Numbered from the stretch's first letter, positions 33,987-44,153 are shown. The stretch is DNA of 64,000 nucleotides from Bacillus sp. (in: firmicutes) (GCA_031180405.1 JAPSLU010000002.1:1-64000); one strand, 5' to 3'. Numbers and translations: made by a program. Notes: generated by a model from the letters alone, not told the origin.

Positions 33987-34982
33987 TTACACCTCTTTTA
34001 ATGCTAATCCAAGCACTCTATGAAACTTATTAGGAACAGCGATGTTTTTATTTGTGTAGACCTTCGTTTGTGGATAAGAAATTTTTATTGTTGTAACCGA
34101 CTCTTGTAAAGTTTTCATGAATTCATTTATATATGGATTATCACCTAACAAAACAATTTGTGTGATTTGGTGGTCTCCTTGATGAAGGCTGAAACGATAA
34201 AAATTAATAATTTTTTCGATTTCTTTTGCCATATCTTGAAAATGAACTGAGAGTAAGTCTTTGTCCTTTATTTCATATTGATAATAGATTTGAGTTTCAG
34301 GTTCAAGTTTATAAGACCAGTTTTTAATCATTCCATCTAATTGTAGATGACGAGTAAAAATAGGCTTTAACTTTTCAAAGATACTAAAAATAATAGAGTC
34401 AAGCTTTACTTCAACCATAAGCGTGTTATCTTTTTCCGAAACAAACTTTTGGTTATAAAGTAATCTATAATTAGAAAGTGCTGACAAATCTGCTGCACTT
34501 GCATCTAATTTAAGATCATCTAGTAAGTCTGTATATTCGTTTATTACTGATTCAGGTGCAGCAAATAATAGGATTTCCTTGTGCATTTCTGTTTCTTGAA
34601 GAGAAACGAAATCAAATACAGGTTCTTCAAATGGAAGATGAATATTATGACCGAGTTCCAAGTAAAGATACCCTTTTATTTCATCATCCTTTAAATCATT
34701 TGGAACCTTAACTTTTCGGACACTTACAAAGGCATCTGGTGTAATAAAGCGAACCTGCTTCCTTTTCACGCCCCAATCATGAATAAGTTGCTCTAAAATC
34801 ATCGACAGCTTTTCAGGATCCTTTATACTGCCACCCACTACTATGCCTTCAGGAAGGTAGGATTCCACAAAACGATTGACGACAAGAGGTTCTACACTTT
34901 TCAGTTCAAGTAATTGAATAGAGTAATTCGATATATATAAGTTCACTGCATGTTGTTTTTGAGAAAAAAAACGAATAGCCAC
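33987..34982 (-). CDS. pilM: Type IV pilus assembly ATPase-fold protein PilM
   Basis: PilM-like actin fold; directly upstream of pilN. Confidence 0.88.
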   Translation of the reverse strand: MAIRFFSQKQHAVNLYISNYSIQLLELKSVEPLVVNRFVESYLPEGIVVGGSIKDPEKLSMILEQLIHDWGVKRKQVRFITPDAFVSVRKVKVPNDLKDDEIKGYLYLELGHNIHLPFEEPVFDFVSLQETEMHKEILLFAAPESVINEYTDLLDDLKLDASAADLSALSNYRLLYNQKFVSEKDNTLMVEVKLDSIIFSIFEKLKPIFTRHLQLDGMIKNWSYKLEPETQIYYQYEIKDKDLLSVHFQDMAKEIEKIINFYRFSLHQGDHQITQIVLLGDNPYINEFMKTLQESVTTIKISYPQTKVYTNKNIAVPNKFHRVLGLALKEV

Positions 34983-34997
34983 CTAAAAACCCCCTTC

Positions 34998-35771
34998 TTA
35001 ATATAAGTAAGAAAAGAAATACGTTATATACAAATCAATCAAATCCTTGCCAAAGAAATAGGCAATAAGTGCACCCATCACAAGGAATGGTCCAAAAGGA
35101 AATGGCTTCCCTTTTTTAATGAAGCCCATCATCATGCCGATTATACCTACAACTGTTCCGAATAATGTTGCTAGAAAAAAGCTTAGTAAAACTAGTTTCC
35201 AGCCCAACAAAATTCCAAATACGGCTAGTAGCTTCATATCACCACCACCCATGCCACCTCGGCTGACTAAAATAATTACAAGCGGCACAGCTATTCCAAC
35301 AAGTAATCCAGCAAGTGGATCCCACCAAGACTCTGTTTGGATAAACATTAATTCTATCAAAAATAGGATAAGAAAAAACAGATTCACCCTGTCAGGGATT
35401 ATCATATATTTTATATCAGACACAATCACAATCATACACAGTGAGATAAGTGACCAAGCAATAATCAATTCTTTTGACCATCCCACCAAAAATGGTGAAA
35501 TCGTAAAAAGAATCGCTGTCATAAGCTCCACTAAAGGATATAAAACAGAAATCGGTGTTTTGCAATGTCTACATTTACCATTTTGAAAAAGATAAGATAA
35601 GATAGGAATTAATTCTAAAGTGGATAGTCTGTTGTTGCATACAGGGCAAGCTGAGCTTGGGTATGCAATCGATTTTTTTAATGGTACACGTAAGCCCACG
35701 ACATTATAAAAGGAGCCTAGTACTGCTCCTAGGATGAAAATATAGATGTGTAGGGTAATAATTGTCAGCAT
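34998..35771 (-). CDS. comC: Prepilin peptidase (PilD/ComC family)
   Basis: GSFYNVVGLRVP, paired CxxC (CPVCNNRLS, CRHCKTPIS), GGGDMKLLAVFG active-site motifs. Confidence 0.96.
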   Translation of the reverse strand: MLTIITLHIYIFILGAVLGSFYNVVGLRVPLKKSIAYPSSACPVCNNRLSTLELIPILSYLFQNGKCRHCKTPISVLYPLVELMTAILFTISPFLVGWSKELIIAWSLISLCMIVIVSDIKYMIIPDRVNLFFLILFLIELMFIQTESWWDPLAGLLVGIAVPLVIILVSRGGMGGGDMKLLAVFGILLGWKLVLLSFFLATLFGTVVGIIGMMMGFIKKGKPFPFGPFLVMGALIAYFFGKDLIDLYITYFFSYLY

Positions 35772-35793
35772 TGTGCTTACTCCTTTTATAGAA

Positions 35794-35826
35794 AGATAGA
35801 TAGTCCTACGGGAGGACTATCTATCT
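35794..35826. terminator. Perfect 14-bp stem-loop between the major pilin and comC; possible partial terminator or mRNA stabiliser
   Basis: AGATAGATAGTCCT-ACGGG-AGGACTATCTATCT; only a weak T-tract on the minus strand. Confidence 0.7.
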
Positions 35827-35850
35827 TTTCTCATTCTTTATTAAAATGAA

Positions 35851-36318
35851 TTATGGTAGATCAATATTTTTTCTTTGTAAGTTAGTTGCGTCTGGTATAG
35901 TAGTTTGTCCAGTCGCTAGAATAACATAATCATGATCATTTGCTTTATTTACTAATTCTACACGATATTCAATATTACCAGCAGTATTTTCAATAACATT
36001 TACAACTGTCTCATCAACATTATAGGAGTCATCAGTACTAGGATCTTGGATATCTTCTAGTTGACCATCTTCTATAAGGTCATCTAGAGTGATCTTAGTA
36101 GCAGTAGTAGTGATCTCAATGTTATTTGTGTTTACCATCATTCTAGCAGAACTTGCTATCTGCTTTGCATTCGCAATATGAGCATCAATTTTCGAGTTAT
36201 TAATTAGCCCGCCGATTGCAGGAATCGCAATTGCAGCAATAATTCCTAAAATAACAACAACTGCAAGTAGCTCAATTAACGTCAAACCTCTCTCATTTTT
36301 CACTAGTTTTTTTAACAT
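35851..36318 (-). CDS. Major-type type IV prepilin
   Basis: MLKKLVKNERG|LTLIELLAVVVILGIIAAIAIPAI class III signal; start 36318 with GGAGGAG RBS (ORF track start 36339). Confidence 0.94.
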   Translation of the reverse strand: MLKKLVKNERGLTLIELLAVVVILGIIAAIAIPAIGGLINNSKIDAHIANAKQIASSARMMVNTNNIEITTTATKITLDDLIEDGQLEDIQDPSTDDSYNVDETVVNVIENTAGNIEYRVELVNKANDHDYVILATGQTTIPDATNLQRKNIDLP

Positions 36319-36413
36319 TTTCTCTCCTCCTATAATCATAGTACCTTTTCCCTAATCTCAATTCCATTATACACGAATAATTGAATCTATGAATATAAAA
36401 ATTTGTAAAATAT

Positions 36414-37622
36414 CTACATCTGAACATGATTAAATATATCAAACATTGGAACAATAATCGCGATGACTATAGTTCCTACGATCCCTGCTAAAAGAACGAT
36501 CATTAATGGTTCAATTAATGACTTTAAACGATCTGCACTGTTCTCAACCTCTTCTTCATAGAAATCTGCTACTTTTCCTAGCATTTCATCTAAAGAACCT
36601 GTTTCTTCACCAATCATAATCATCTGTGTTACAAGAGGTGGAAAAGCCCAATGGTTTTTCATTGGTTCTGTTAAAGAAAGTCCATTTTCAAGAGAAGTTC
36701 GGGAATTAGCTATTACTTTAGCGATAACTTCATTTTCCACAATCTTCTCCACAATTGTCAACGACTGTAGAATGGGAACAGAACTTGAAAATAAAGAACT
36801 AAGTGTTCTCGTCATTCTCGCAAGCACTGCTTTTTGAATCATACTTCCAAAAATCGGCATCTTTAGTGCCATAACATCTAAATAATACTTTGTTTGTTTA
36901 TTTTTACGTAAGACATAAAAACCAGAAAAAATTACAACAAAAAATAACAGCACCACAAACCAATACTCCTGCAGATAAATACTTGAATTTAAGACAAATA
37001 ATGTAATCGCTGGTAGCTGCGCTCCAAAGCCTTCAAACATGGAAACAAAGGTTGGTACAACCGAAATTAATAAGAAAATAACCACGAAAACTGCAACAAT
37101 AGCAACTGCCATTGGATAAGCTAAAGCTGATTGTATTTTTTGTTTTGTTCGATGCTGTTTTTCATATTGAATTGCGAGTCGTTCAAGAGTTTCTTCCATA
37201 CTACCGCTTGCTTCACCAGCCTTAATCATATTCACGAACATTGCTGAGAATATTCGCTTATGCTTTGCCGCACTGACTGATAACGCATGGCCTGATTTTA
37301 GATCTTCTTCCATTTGCTCCAAAGCTAGGCGTAATGCCTTACTACTTGTTTGCTTTGAGAGAATATTAGTTGCATCAACAATGGTGACGCCTGCTCGAAG
37401 TAAAGTAGCAAATTGTCTTAAGTAAATAACAAAGTCCTGAAGCTTAACAGGATTTCCTATTGCTATATCTTTTGTAAGCATCGATTCAGGAATTTCTTCG
37501 ATTTTGGTCACACGAATTCCTTGTTCACTAAGCTTTAAGACTGCATCACGTTTCGAATTAGCTACAATTTTCCCAGACTTTTTCCCAGTGCGGTCACGAC
37601 CTTCATATTTAAACCTTGGCAT
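36414..37622 (-). CDS. pilC: Type II secretion/type IV pilus platform protein PilC
   Basis: FKYEGRDRTGKKSGKIVA, F-domain repeats, GEETGSLDEML. Confidence 0.96.
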   Translation of the reverse strand: MPRFKYEGRDRTGKKSGKIVANSKRDAVLKLSEQGIRVTKIEEIPESMLTKDIAIGNPVKLQDFVIYLRQFATLLRAGVTIVDATNILSKQTSSKALRLALEQMEEDLKSGHALSVSAAKHKRIFSAMFVNMIKAGEASGSMEETLERLAIQYEKQHRTKQKIQSALAYPMAVAIVAVFVVIFLLISVVPTFVSMFEGFGAQLPAITLFVLNSSIYLQEYWFVVLLFFVVIFSGFYVLRKNKQTKYYLDVMALKMPIFGSMIQKAVLARMTRTLSSLFSSSVPILQSLTIVEKIVENEVIAKVIANSRTSLENGLSLTEPMKNHWAFPPLVTQMIMIGEETGSLDEMLGKVADFYEEEVENSADRLKSLIEPLMIVLLAGIVGTIVIAIIVPMFDIFNHVQM

Positions 37623-38671
37623 TATTCTTTCATCCCTTGTTTATATGGTAATGCACTTTCTGCAGAGATAATACCCGCGTCTACATATTCTGATAAGGAA
37701 CTCTCAAAGGATTGCATTCCCTGTGCTCGACTTGTTTGAATAACACTAGGTATTTGATAGGTTTTTTCATTACGAATCAAACTTGAAACTGCAGAATTAT
37801 TAAGTAAAATTTCAATAACAGCTCTCCGTCCTGATTTATCCACTGTTGGAAATAACCTCTGGGACAGGATCCCAATGAGTACTGAAGCTAGTTGCAGCCT
37901 AATTTGCGGTTGCTGATTGGCTGGAAACACATCAATCATTCGGTCTACAGTTGATGAAGCTGACGAGGTATGAAGAGTTCCTAATACAAGGTGCCCAGTT
38001 TCAGCCGCAGTGATTGCGGTATGAATTGTTTCCAGATCACGCATTTCACCTACTAAGATAATGTCAGGATCCTGTCGTAATGCCGATTTTAATCCTGAGG
38101 CGAAGCTCACTGTATCAAACCCGACTTCACGTTGATCAATGACACATCGTTGATGCTTATGCAAATACTCGATAGGATCTTCCAGAGTTATAATATGACG
38201 CTTCATATTCTGATTTATATAATGAATCATTGAAGCAAGTGTTGTTGATTTTCCACTTCCAGTCGGTCCTGTCACTAAAACCAGACCATGAGGCTTTTCA
38301 ACAATCGTCTTTAAAATAGGTGGCAAATGTAATTCATCTAGAGAAGGGATATTCCTAGGAACAATCCGGATAGCTAATGAGATACATGAGCGTTGTTTAA
38401 ATGCGTTAATACGAAAGCGAGAAACACCTGGTATACCATATGAAAAGTCTAGTTCACCTTTCTCTACAAAGATGGACCATTTTGATGTAGAAATAACCGC
38501 TTTTGCCATTTCCTCGGTATCAGCTGGTAGTAAAATTTCCTCTCCAATTTTCAATAGGTCACCGTTCACACGCATGACTGGTGGAACTCCAACTGACAAA
38601 TGAATATCAGAAGCATACTTCTGATAAGCATGCTTTAAAATAGAATCAAACTTTGCTTTCAATATTTTCAC
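37622..38671 (-). CDS. pilT: Type IV pilus retraction ATPase PilT
   Basis: SDIHLSVGVPPVMRVNGDL, VTGPTGSGKSTTLASMIHYIN, AITAAETGHLVLGTLHT. Confidence 0.96.
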   Translation of the reverse strand: MKILKAKFDSILKHAYQKYASDIHLSVGVPPVMRVNGDLLKIGEEILLPADTEEMAKAVISTSKWSIFVEKGELDFSYGIPGVSRFRINAFKQRSCISLAIRIVPRNIPSLDELHLPPILKTIVEKPHGLVLVTGPTGSGKSTTLASMIHYINQNMKRHIITLEDPIEYLHKHQRCVIDQREVGFDTVSFASGLKSALRQDPDIILVGEMRDLETIHTAITAAETGHLVLGTLHTSSASSTVDRMIDVFPANQQPQIRLQLASVLIGILSQRLFPTVDKSGRRAVIEILLNNSAVSSLIRNEKTYQIPSVIQTSRAQGMQSFESSLSEYVDAGIISAESALPYKQGMKE

Positions 38672-40333
38672 CTACTCAGTTACTGCCACACGCAGGATTT
38701 CTTCTGTTGTTGTGAACCCTTGCTTTACCTTTAGTAATCCATCATCAATTAAAAAAATTGTTTTATTTTTTATTGCTAGCTCACGAAGCTTTGAAAATGG
38801 TTCATTATTCATAATGACTCGCTTCATTTCATCATTCAAAACTAGTAATTCATGGATGGCAATTCTCCCTTTATACCCTGTCATATTACATGTCCCGCAG
38901 CCTTTACCTCTAACAATGCGATTAATAGATAGTCTCCGTTTTGCAAAAATCTCAATTTCCCTTTTTGTTGGTGTTTGTTCGTCAGCACAATCTCTGCACA
39001 CTTTTCGAACAAGTCTTTGAGCAACTACACCCGTTAGGGAAGAAGCAACTAAAAAGGGATCTACCCCCATATCTATTAAACGAGTAATTGTTCCTAGCGA
39101 GTCGTTAGTATGAAGTGTACTTAAAACCAAATGACCTGTTAAGGATGCACGAACTGCCACATCTGCTGTTTCGCGATCACGGATCTCTCCAACCATAATA
39201 ATATTTGGATCTTGACGTAATATGGAACGCAGCCCTTTTGCAAAAGTCATGCCGACATTAGAATTTACTTGAATCTGATTTATACCTTCAAGCTGATATT
39301 CAACAGGATCCTCAATTGTAATAATGTTCACTTCTTCTGAATTCAAGTGGTTTAAAGCTGCATACAAGGTCGAAGACTTTCCTGACCCAGTTGGACCTGT
39401 AATGAGCATAATGCCTGTTGGACTTTCTATTAACTCTTTAAATCTCTTTAAATTTAAATTATTAAACCCTAATTTATTTAGATCATTTAATGTACTACCA
39501 AGATCTAATATTCGCATTACAATTTTTTCACCGTAAATCGTTGGAAGTGTAGAAACACGTAAATCAATAGGATGAAACTCTACATGCATTTTTATTCGTC
39601 CATCTTGTGGTACTCGGTGCTCAGTAATATCTAAATTTGCCATAATTTTCAGACGGGCGATCAAGACGCTTTGCATATGCTTTGGAAAAGTACGCTCATT
39701 TTTTAATATTCCATCCACACGGAATCGGATGAGTACTTTTGTTTCTTGAGGATCAATATGAATATCACTTGCCTTTTGTTGAACAGCATTCTGAAGAATT
39801 TGATTGACAAGTCTGACTATTGGTGAATCATCTGATGTGATTTTCTCTTCCTGGACATCTTCTTGAACAGTTAACTGATTCATAATATCTAACATGCCAT
39901 CATCAGTTTCATAATATTTGTTAATTACTCTTAGAATATCATCCTTTGAAGCAATAGCTGTTTCAATTTGAAAGCCTGTTGCAAGCCGTAAATCGTCAAT
40001 GACATAAAAATCCATTGGGTCGGCCATTGCAACAAATAGCTTCTCACCTTCCACTTTTATTGGTATTAATAAATTTCGTTTTGCCATTTCTTTAGGTACT
40101 AATTTAATTAGATTTTGATCGAAAGGAAAACGATATAAGCTTACATGCGGGATACCTAATTGAAACTCTAAGACCTCAATTAATTGCTGCTCGGTAATAT
40201 AACCCCTTTCAAGTAACGCATCACCTAAACGTTGACCTTTTCGTTTTTCAGCTAACGCCAATTTTAACTGTTCATCTGTAATGAGTCCTGAATCTAAAAG
40301 TAAATCTCCTAATCTCTTTCTCGAATCATTCAT
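38672..40333 (-). CDS. pilB: Type IV pilus extension ATPase PilB (MshEN N-terminus)
   Basis: RLGDLLLDSGLITDEQL repeats, ITGPTGSGKSSTLYAAL, tetracysteine CRDCADE...CGTCNMTGYKGR. Confidence 0.96.
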   Translation of the reverse strand: MNDSRKRLGDLLLDSGLITDEQLKLALAEKRKGQRLGDALLERGYITEQQLIEVLEFQLGIPHVSLYRFPFDQNLIKLVPKEMAKRNLLIPIKVEGEKLFVAMADPMDFYVIDDLRLATGFQIETAIASKDDILRVINKYYETDDGMLDIMNQLTVQEDVQEEKITSDDSPIVRLVNQILQNAVQQKASDIHIDPQETKVLIRFRVDGILKNERTFPKHMQSVLIARLKIMANLDITEHRVPQDGRIKMHVEFHPIDLRVSTLPTIYGEKIVMRILDLGSTLNDLNKLGFNNLNLKRFKELIESPTGIMLITGPTGSGKSSTLYAALNHLNSEEVNIITIEDPVEYQLEGINQIQVNSNVGMTFAKGLRSILRQDPNIIMVGEIRDRETADVAVRASLTGHLVLSTLHTNDSLGTITRLIDMGVDPFLVASSLTGVVAQRLVRKVCRDCADEQTPTKREIEIFAKRRLSINRIVRGKGCGTCNMTGYKGRIAIHELLVLNDEMKRVIMNNEPFSKLRELAIKNKTIFLIDDGLLKVKQGFTTTEEILRVAVTE

Positions 40334-40357
40334 AAAATTACCTTCTTTTATATGAGG

Positions 40358-41704
40358 TTATTTTTCAAGTCCTTTAGTGGGAGTTTCCCAAATTCCATTA
40401 TCGTCAATTTCATCGTGCTGACTAACAGAAGACTTACCAGCACCACTTTCATCGACTTGCTTTTCAGAGGGGTCATATTCCTCTTCAGGAATGTTTGGAT
40501 CATTTTCCTCTTCTGCTGAACTCTGTGAATAATCATTTTCAACAATTGCTGGGTTCTCATTAGTTATTATTCTATTAATCAAGCCTGTTTCAATTATTTT
40601 ATGAGTAGGAGGATAAAAGTCTTCTGAAATCTTTTCTGATTCAACAAGGGCACCACTCGTGTCATAAATCTCTCTGGTTACTTTAACGAATAATCCATCC
40701 CGCCCATCTACTTTTACCACTTCTTCCCCTTCTTCTAGCAAGCTGGTAAATCGTACAATTGTCTTAAAAGCATATGAAGTTTGGTCTTTAAACTTAATAG
40801 TGTAGCTTTGTAAAAAAGGTGCACCACTTACTCTACTATATAAGCCTTCTTCAGTTAATTGAAAGGTAATGTTGTAGTCTGTTTGGTTGGGATTGAACCA
40901 CTTCAGATCAGATTTTTCGGGGACAATACTTGCCTCAAGCCCTAATTCAATAAAGTCAGGTAATGTTTGACTCGTATGTCTCTCAATTACAACAAAATTA
41001 GTTAGTAAAATCGTTTTATATAGAGATGAAGAAACAACACTTAGCGCTTCTTGTGGAAGCTTGCCTTTTTCCTTAATAAGATCAAGAAAAGAGACTTGTG
41101 ACTGAGCCGGAACCACTACTGTTCCAAGCGCATCAAGCACCTTTTGAACATCATTTCGGTTAAAAGATGTTGTCAGATTATTTTCGGCAGCTATTGAATT
41201 TAAGTCATTTTTCATAAAAGCTTGTATGGTGAAAAATTGCTTTTCATTTGCCATATTGTTCACGGAATTTACAAGTATCTCCTGTAATTGATTATGGTCA
41301 ATTAAATTAAATTGTTCATTTAGCCTACTTTTTAATTCCGCTTCATAAATAGCTTGATTTATACGTACATTAAACTTGTTATCTTTACCATCTTTAGCTT
41401 TTTCGACGGTATCTGGCAAATCCATAATAAAATAATCCTGACCAATGACCAGGTTTTCTTCATTAATAGTAACCTGAAGGTTTTCTTCACTAAACCATGT
41501 TGCTAGTCTTTTTTCTAATTTCGTCACAGCCTCAGCTTTTGTCATTTTTTCTATATTGACCGAAGCGATTTGTGTTCCAGGCTTAAATGCCCCCTTGTAA
41601 AGAAAGGCATCAAATGCCATTACACCGTAATGAGAGAAGGTGATTAGATAAACAGTGGAAATCATTAATATACAAGTTATTCTCAACCATCTGTTTGCGA
41701 TCAA
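40358..41704 (-). CDS. VanW-like / G5-domain-like membrane-anchored extracellular protein of the pilus operon
   Basis: N-terminal signal/TM; FKPGTQIASVNIEKMTKAEAVTKLEKRL VanW-N-like region; C-terminal G5-like TIVRFTSLLEEGEEVVKVDGRDGLFVKVTREIYDTSGALVESEKIS. Confidence 0.65.
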   Translation of the reverse strand: MIANRWLRITCILMISTVYLITFSHYGVMAFDAFLYKGAFKPGTQIASVNIEKMTKAEAVTKLEKRLATWFSEENLQVTINEENLVIGQDYFIMDLPDTVEKAKDGKDNKFNVRINQAIYEAELKSRLNEQFNLIDHNQLQEILVNSVNNMANEKQFFTIQAFMKNDLNSIAAENNLTTSFNRNDVQKVLDALGTVVVPAQSQVSFLDLIKEKGKLPQEALSVVSSSLYKTILLTNFVVIERHTSQTLPDFIELGLEASIVPEKSDLKWFNPNQTDYNITFQLTEEGLYSRVSGAPFLQSYTIKFKDQTSYAFKTIVRFTSLLEEGEEVVKVDGRDGLFVKVTREIYDTSGALVESEKISEDFYPPTHKIIETGLINRIITNENPAIVENDYSQSSAEEENDPNIPEEEYDPSEKQVDESGAGKSSVSQHDEIDDNGIWETPTKGLEK

Positions 41705-41720
41705 AAGCGGTTACTCCTTT

Positions 41721-42566
41721 TTACATTTCTGTATTCATAGACAATTCAACAAACGTACTTGGACCTTCATCCTGTGCCTTTTTTATATCATCAATGGTTA
41801 AAATTGTCCCTTTTGGGATTATTACTTGTTGAGCAGCACCATAAATATCCTTAATAACTGTCTTACCCTCGAGTAAATTAATTTGTTTTTCTTTAATTGT
41901 ATCAATGACCTCACTATTTATGTCTTCTACCTGACTATTAAAATCCTCTACCTTATTCTCAGTCGAGGCTTTGCTAATTTCGTTCGATTCTTTAGGTTCA
42001 TTCTCATACGATTCTTTGGTTTCAATCTCATACAATTCTTTAATTTCATTCTTCTCTTCTAGCTTTTCTGCAGATTCTAGTAAAGCAGATGATGCTTCTT
42101 CTTTTACAACAAGTATGTCTTTTCCGAACGTTAGAACATATTCTGATTTAATAAAGACATTTTGGTTATTTACAAGCAAATGTAATCCAATAATTAATCC
42201 CGTATCTTCATTAACATAAAATTCTTTCGCTTCCCCTAGTAACTGTCCTTTTCGGGTAATAACTCTGGTATCAGTAATTTTAATACGTTTGTTTACAAGC
42301 TGATTGGCAATTGGGATTTCATTTAGGTCGATAATGACATTATCGGAATCAATTGTCACAGCAAATTCTCCAATTCCTATTACTTTACTAAACGGAATTG
42401 CCTTTACACTCACTTGCCAATCATCATGCTCAACAGTTAAGAAATCAACTGTGCCTTTTTCCGGATTCACTACAAGTGATTTAACACTTCCAAGTTCTAA
42501 ACCAGCTGAAATACTTATGATTGGTAAACTTATGATTTCAGTACTCTTTTTCATATTGAAACACAC
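41721..42566 (-). CDS. PRC-barrel-like protein of the pilus operon
   Basis: Two PRC-barrel-like segments (GLELGSVKSLVVNPEKGTVDFLTVEHDDW; KGQLLGEAKEFYVNEDTGLIIGLHLLV) and an acidic linker; start may be MKKSTEIIS at 42554. Confidence 0.6.
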   Translation of the reverse strand: MCFNMKKSTEIISLPIISISAGLELGSVKSLVVNPEKGTVDFLTVEHDDWQVSVKAIPFSKVIGIGEFAVTIDSDNVIIDLNEIPIANQLVNKRIKITDTRVITRKGQLLGEAKEFYVNEDTGLIIGLHLLVNNQNVFIKSEYVLTFGKDILVVKEEASSALLESAEKLEEKNEIKELYEIETKESYENEPKESNEISKASTENKVEDFNSQVEDINSEVIDTIKEKQINLLEGKTVIKDIYGAAQQVIIPKGTILTIDDIKKAQDEGPSTFVELSMNTEM

Positions 42567-44153
42567 CTATTCTCTATATTTTTTAGTTGATAAATTAACC
42601 CATGATAATTGTTCAATCAAAATTGGGTAATGCTTTAACTTTTCATTCATCATTTCAGATAATTCTTCAAATTTCTTTACATTTTCTGTTTGGAGATAAT
42701 AAAATAATAGCTCTTTAGCAAATAAAAAGTAGTCTTTTTCAGACGTTGCCTTGTTAATGGCCTGTTGTAAAATCTGTTCAAATTGTTTTGCAGGTAATAC
42801 TTTTTTATATTCTATAAATTGTTCCAAGAGCATATCCAACAAGTCATTAGACAATTCACGTCGGTTACCTTCATTTTGGCTTTCACTGTCATCGATTAAG
42901 CTCTCTACCATTTCTTTTGATAAAACTTCTTCTGGAATTTCCGTAGCATCTTCTTCTTTAGCAGGGCTCTCTACATTTTCTTCTGATAAAACTTCTTCTG
43001 GAATCTCCGTGTCATCTTCTACTTTAACAAGGCTCTCTACATCTTCTTCTAATAAAACTTCTTCTGGAATCTCTGTGTCATCCTCTTCTTTAACAAGGCT
43101 CTCTACATTTTCTTCTGATAAAACTTCTTCTGGAATCTCCGTGTCAACCTCTTCTTTAACAAGGCTCTCTACATCTTCTTCTGATAAAACTTCTTCTGGA
43201 ATCTCCGTGTCATCCTCTTCTTTAACAAGGCTCTCTACATTTTCTTCTGATAAAACTTCTTCTGGAATCTCCGTGTCATCCTCTTCTTTAACAAGGCTCT
43301 CTACATTTTCTTCTGATAAAACTTCCTCTTTAATTTCCGTGTCATCCTCTTCATTGTAGATTGACCGGAGGTTATCTTTTTCAGTAACATCTTCGTCCAG
43401 TTGTCCCTCAACTTGATCATTATTCATTAAGCTCTCAAAGAGGTCATTTAAATCTGAGGACTCTTCTTCTAAGACTAAGTCTCTTCTTTCCTCATTTATT
43501 TGCTGGAGCTCTGCTGGAACTGTGCCTGTTTCGGTAATTCCTTCAATTTCTCGACCTTCAAAAAGTTCTAGTAAATAGTCATCCGACAAAGTTTCTTTAA
43601 GTTGCTGCGAATATTTTTCTTCTTCCCCTGTTGTAGCAACCTCTGAGAATGAATTCAATACTACTTTATGCTCTTCCATTTCATCGTCCTTAGAAGAGCT
43701 TGAGTCAAGTTGACTATAAAATTCCTCAAAATAGTCTACTTCTTCCTTATTGGGTAAAACGTCGATCTCAGATTCGTTTGTATCCATTACTTCCTGAACT
43801 TCTGCTTCAATTGGCTCAAGTTCATTTTGAGTATCGTTTACTTGAATAACTTGTTTTTCTACTGGTGTTAACACTTCTTCATTATTCGTATCAATTGCAT
43901 CATGTGCTTCATTCAACTCAAATAACATTTGTTTTTTACTCAATAAATAGCCTAGTGCGACCAGTAAGACCAGGATCGCAGATGCAGCTTGCCAAGTCGG
44001 CATTATTTGAACTGTAAAGAAAAATAACGCCGCAAATAATATAGCAACTCCTGCAAGAATCATTTTGCCAACATTATGTATTCCAAACGGAAGAATATAC
44101 ATAATTGGAACTAGGAGTATAAAGCCAATTATGAGCATAATATATGTTTTCAA
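42567..44153 (-). CDS. Membrane protein with long acidic region and seven tandem 22-aa repeats
   Basis: N-terminal hydrophobic segments; repeats EEDDTEIPEEVLSEENVESLVK; first gene of the minus-strand pilus gene cluster. Confidence 0.75.
   Translation of the reverse strand: MKTYIMLIIGFILLVPIMYILPFGIHNVGKMILAGVAILFAALFFFTVQIMPTWQAASAILVLLVALGYLLSKKQMLFELNEAHDAIDTNNEEVLTPVEKQVIQVNDTQNELEPIEAEVQEVMDTNESEIDVLPNKEEVDYFEEFYSQLDSSSSKDDEMEEHKVVLNSFSEVATTGEEEKYSQQLKETLSDDYLLELFEGREIEGITETGTVPAELQQINEERRDLVLEEESSDLNDLFESLMNNDQVEGQLDEDVTEKDNLRSIYNEEDDTEIKEEVLSEENVESLVKEEDDTEIPEEVLSEENVESLVKEEDDTEIPEEVLSEEDVESLVKEEVDTEIPEEVLSEENVESLVKEEDDTEIPEEVLLEEDVESLVKVEDDTEIPEEVLSEENVESPAKEEDATEIPEEVLSKEMVESLIDDSESQNEGNRRELSNDLLDMLLEQFIEYKKVLPAKQFEQILQQAINKATSEKDYFLFAKELLFYYLQTENVKKFEELSEMMNEKLKHYPILIEQLSWVNLSTKKYRE
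42891..43352 (-). repeat. In-frame tandem repeat, 7 x 66 bp
   Basis: Seven 22-aa units from EEDDTEIKEEVLSEENVESLVK to EEDATEIPEEVLSKEMVESLID; repeat boundaries coincide with 462 bp. Confidence 0.9.

Noticed and set aside
42751-43359. 202-aa plus-strand ORF rich in Ser/Thr repeats
   Set aside because: Antisense shadow of the 66-bp tandem repeats in the minus-strand gene; the 66-bp unit keeps both strands open. No RBS or independent support.
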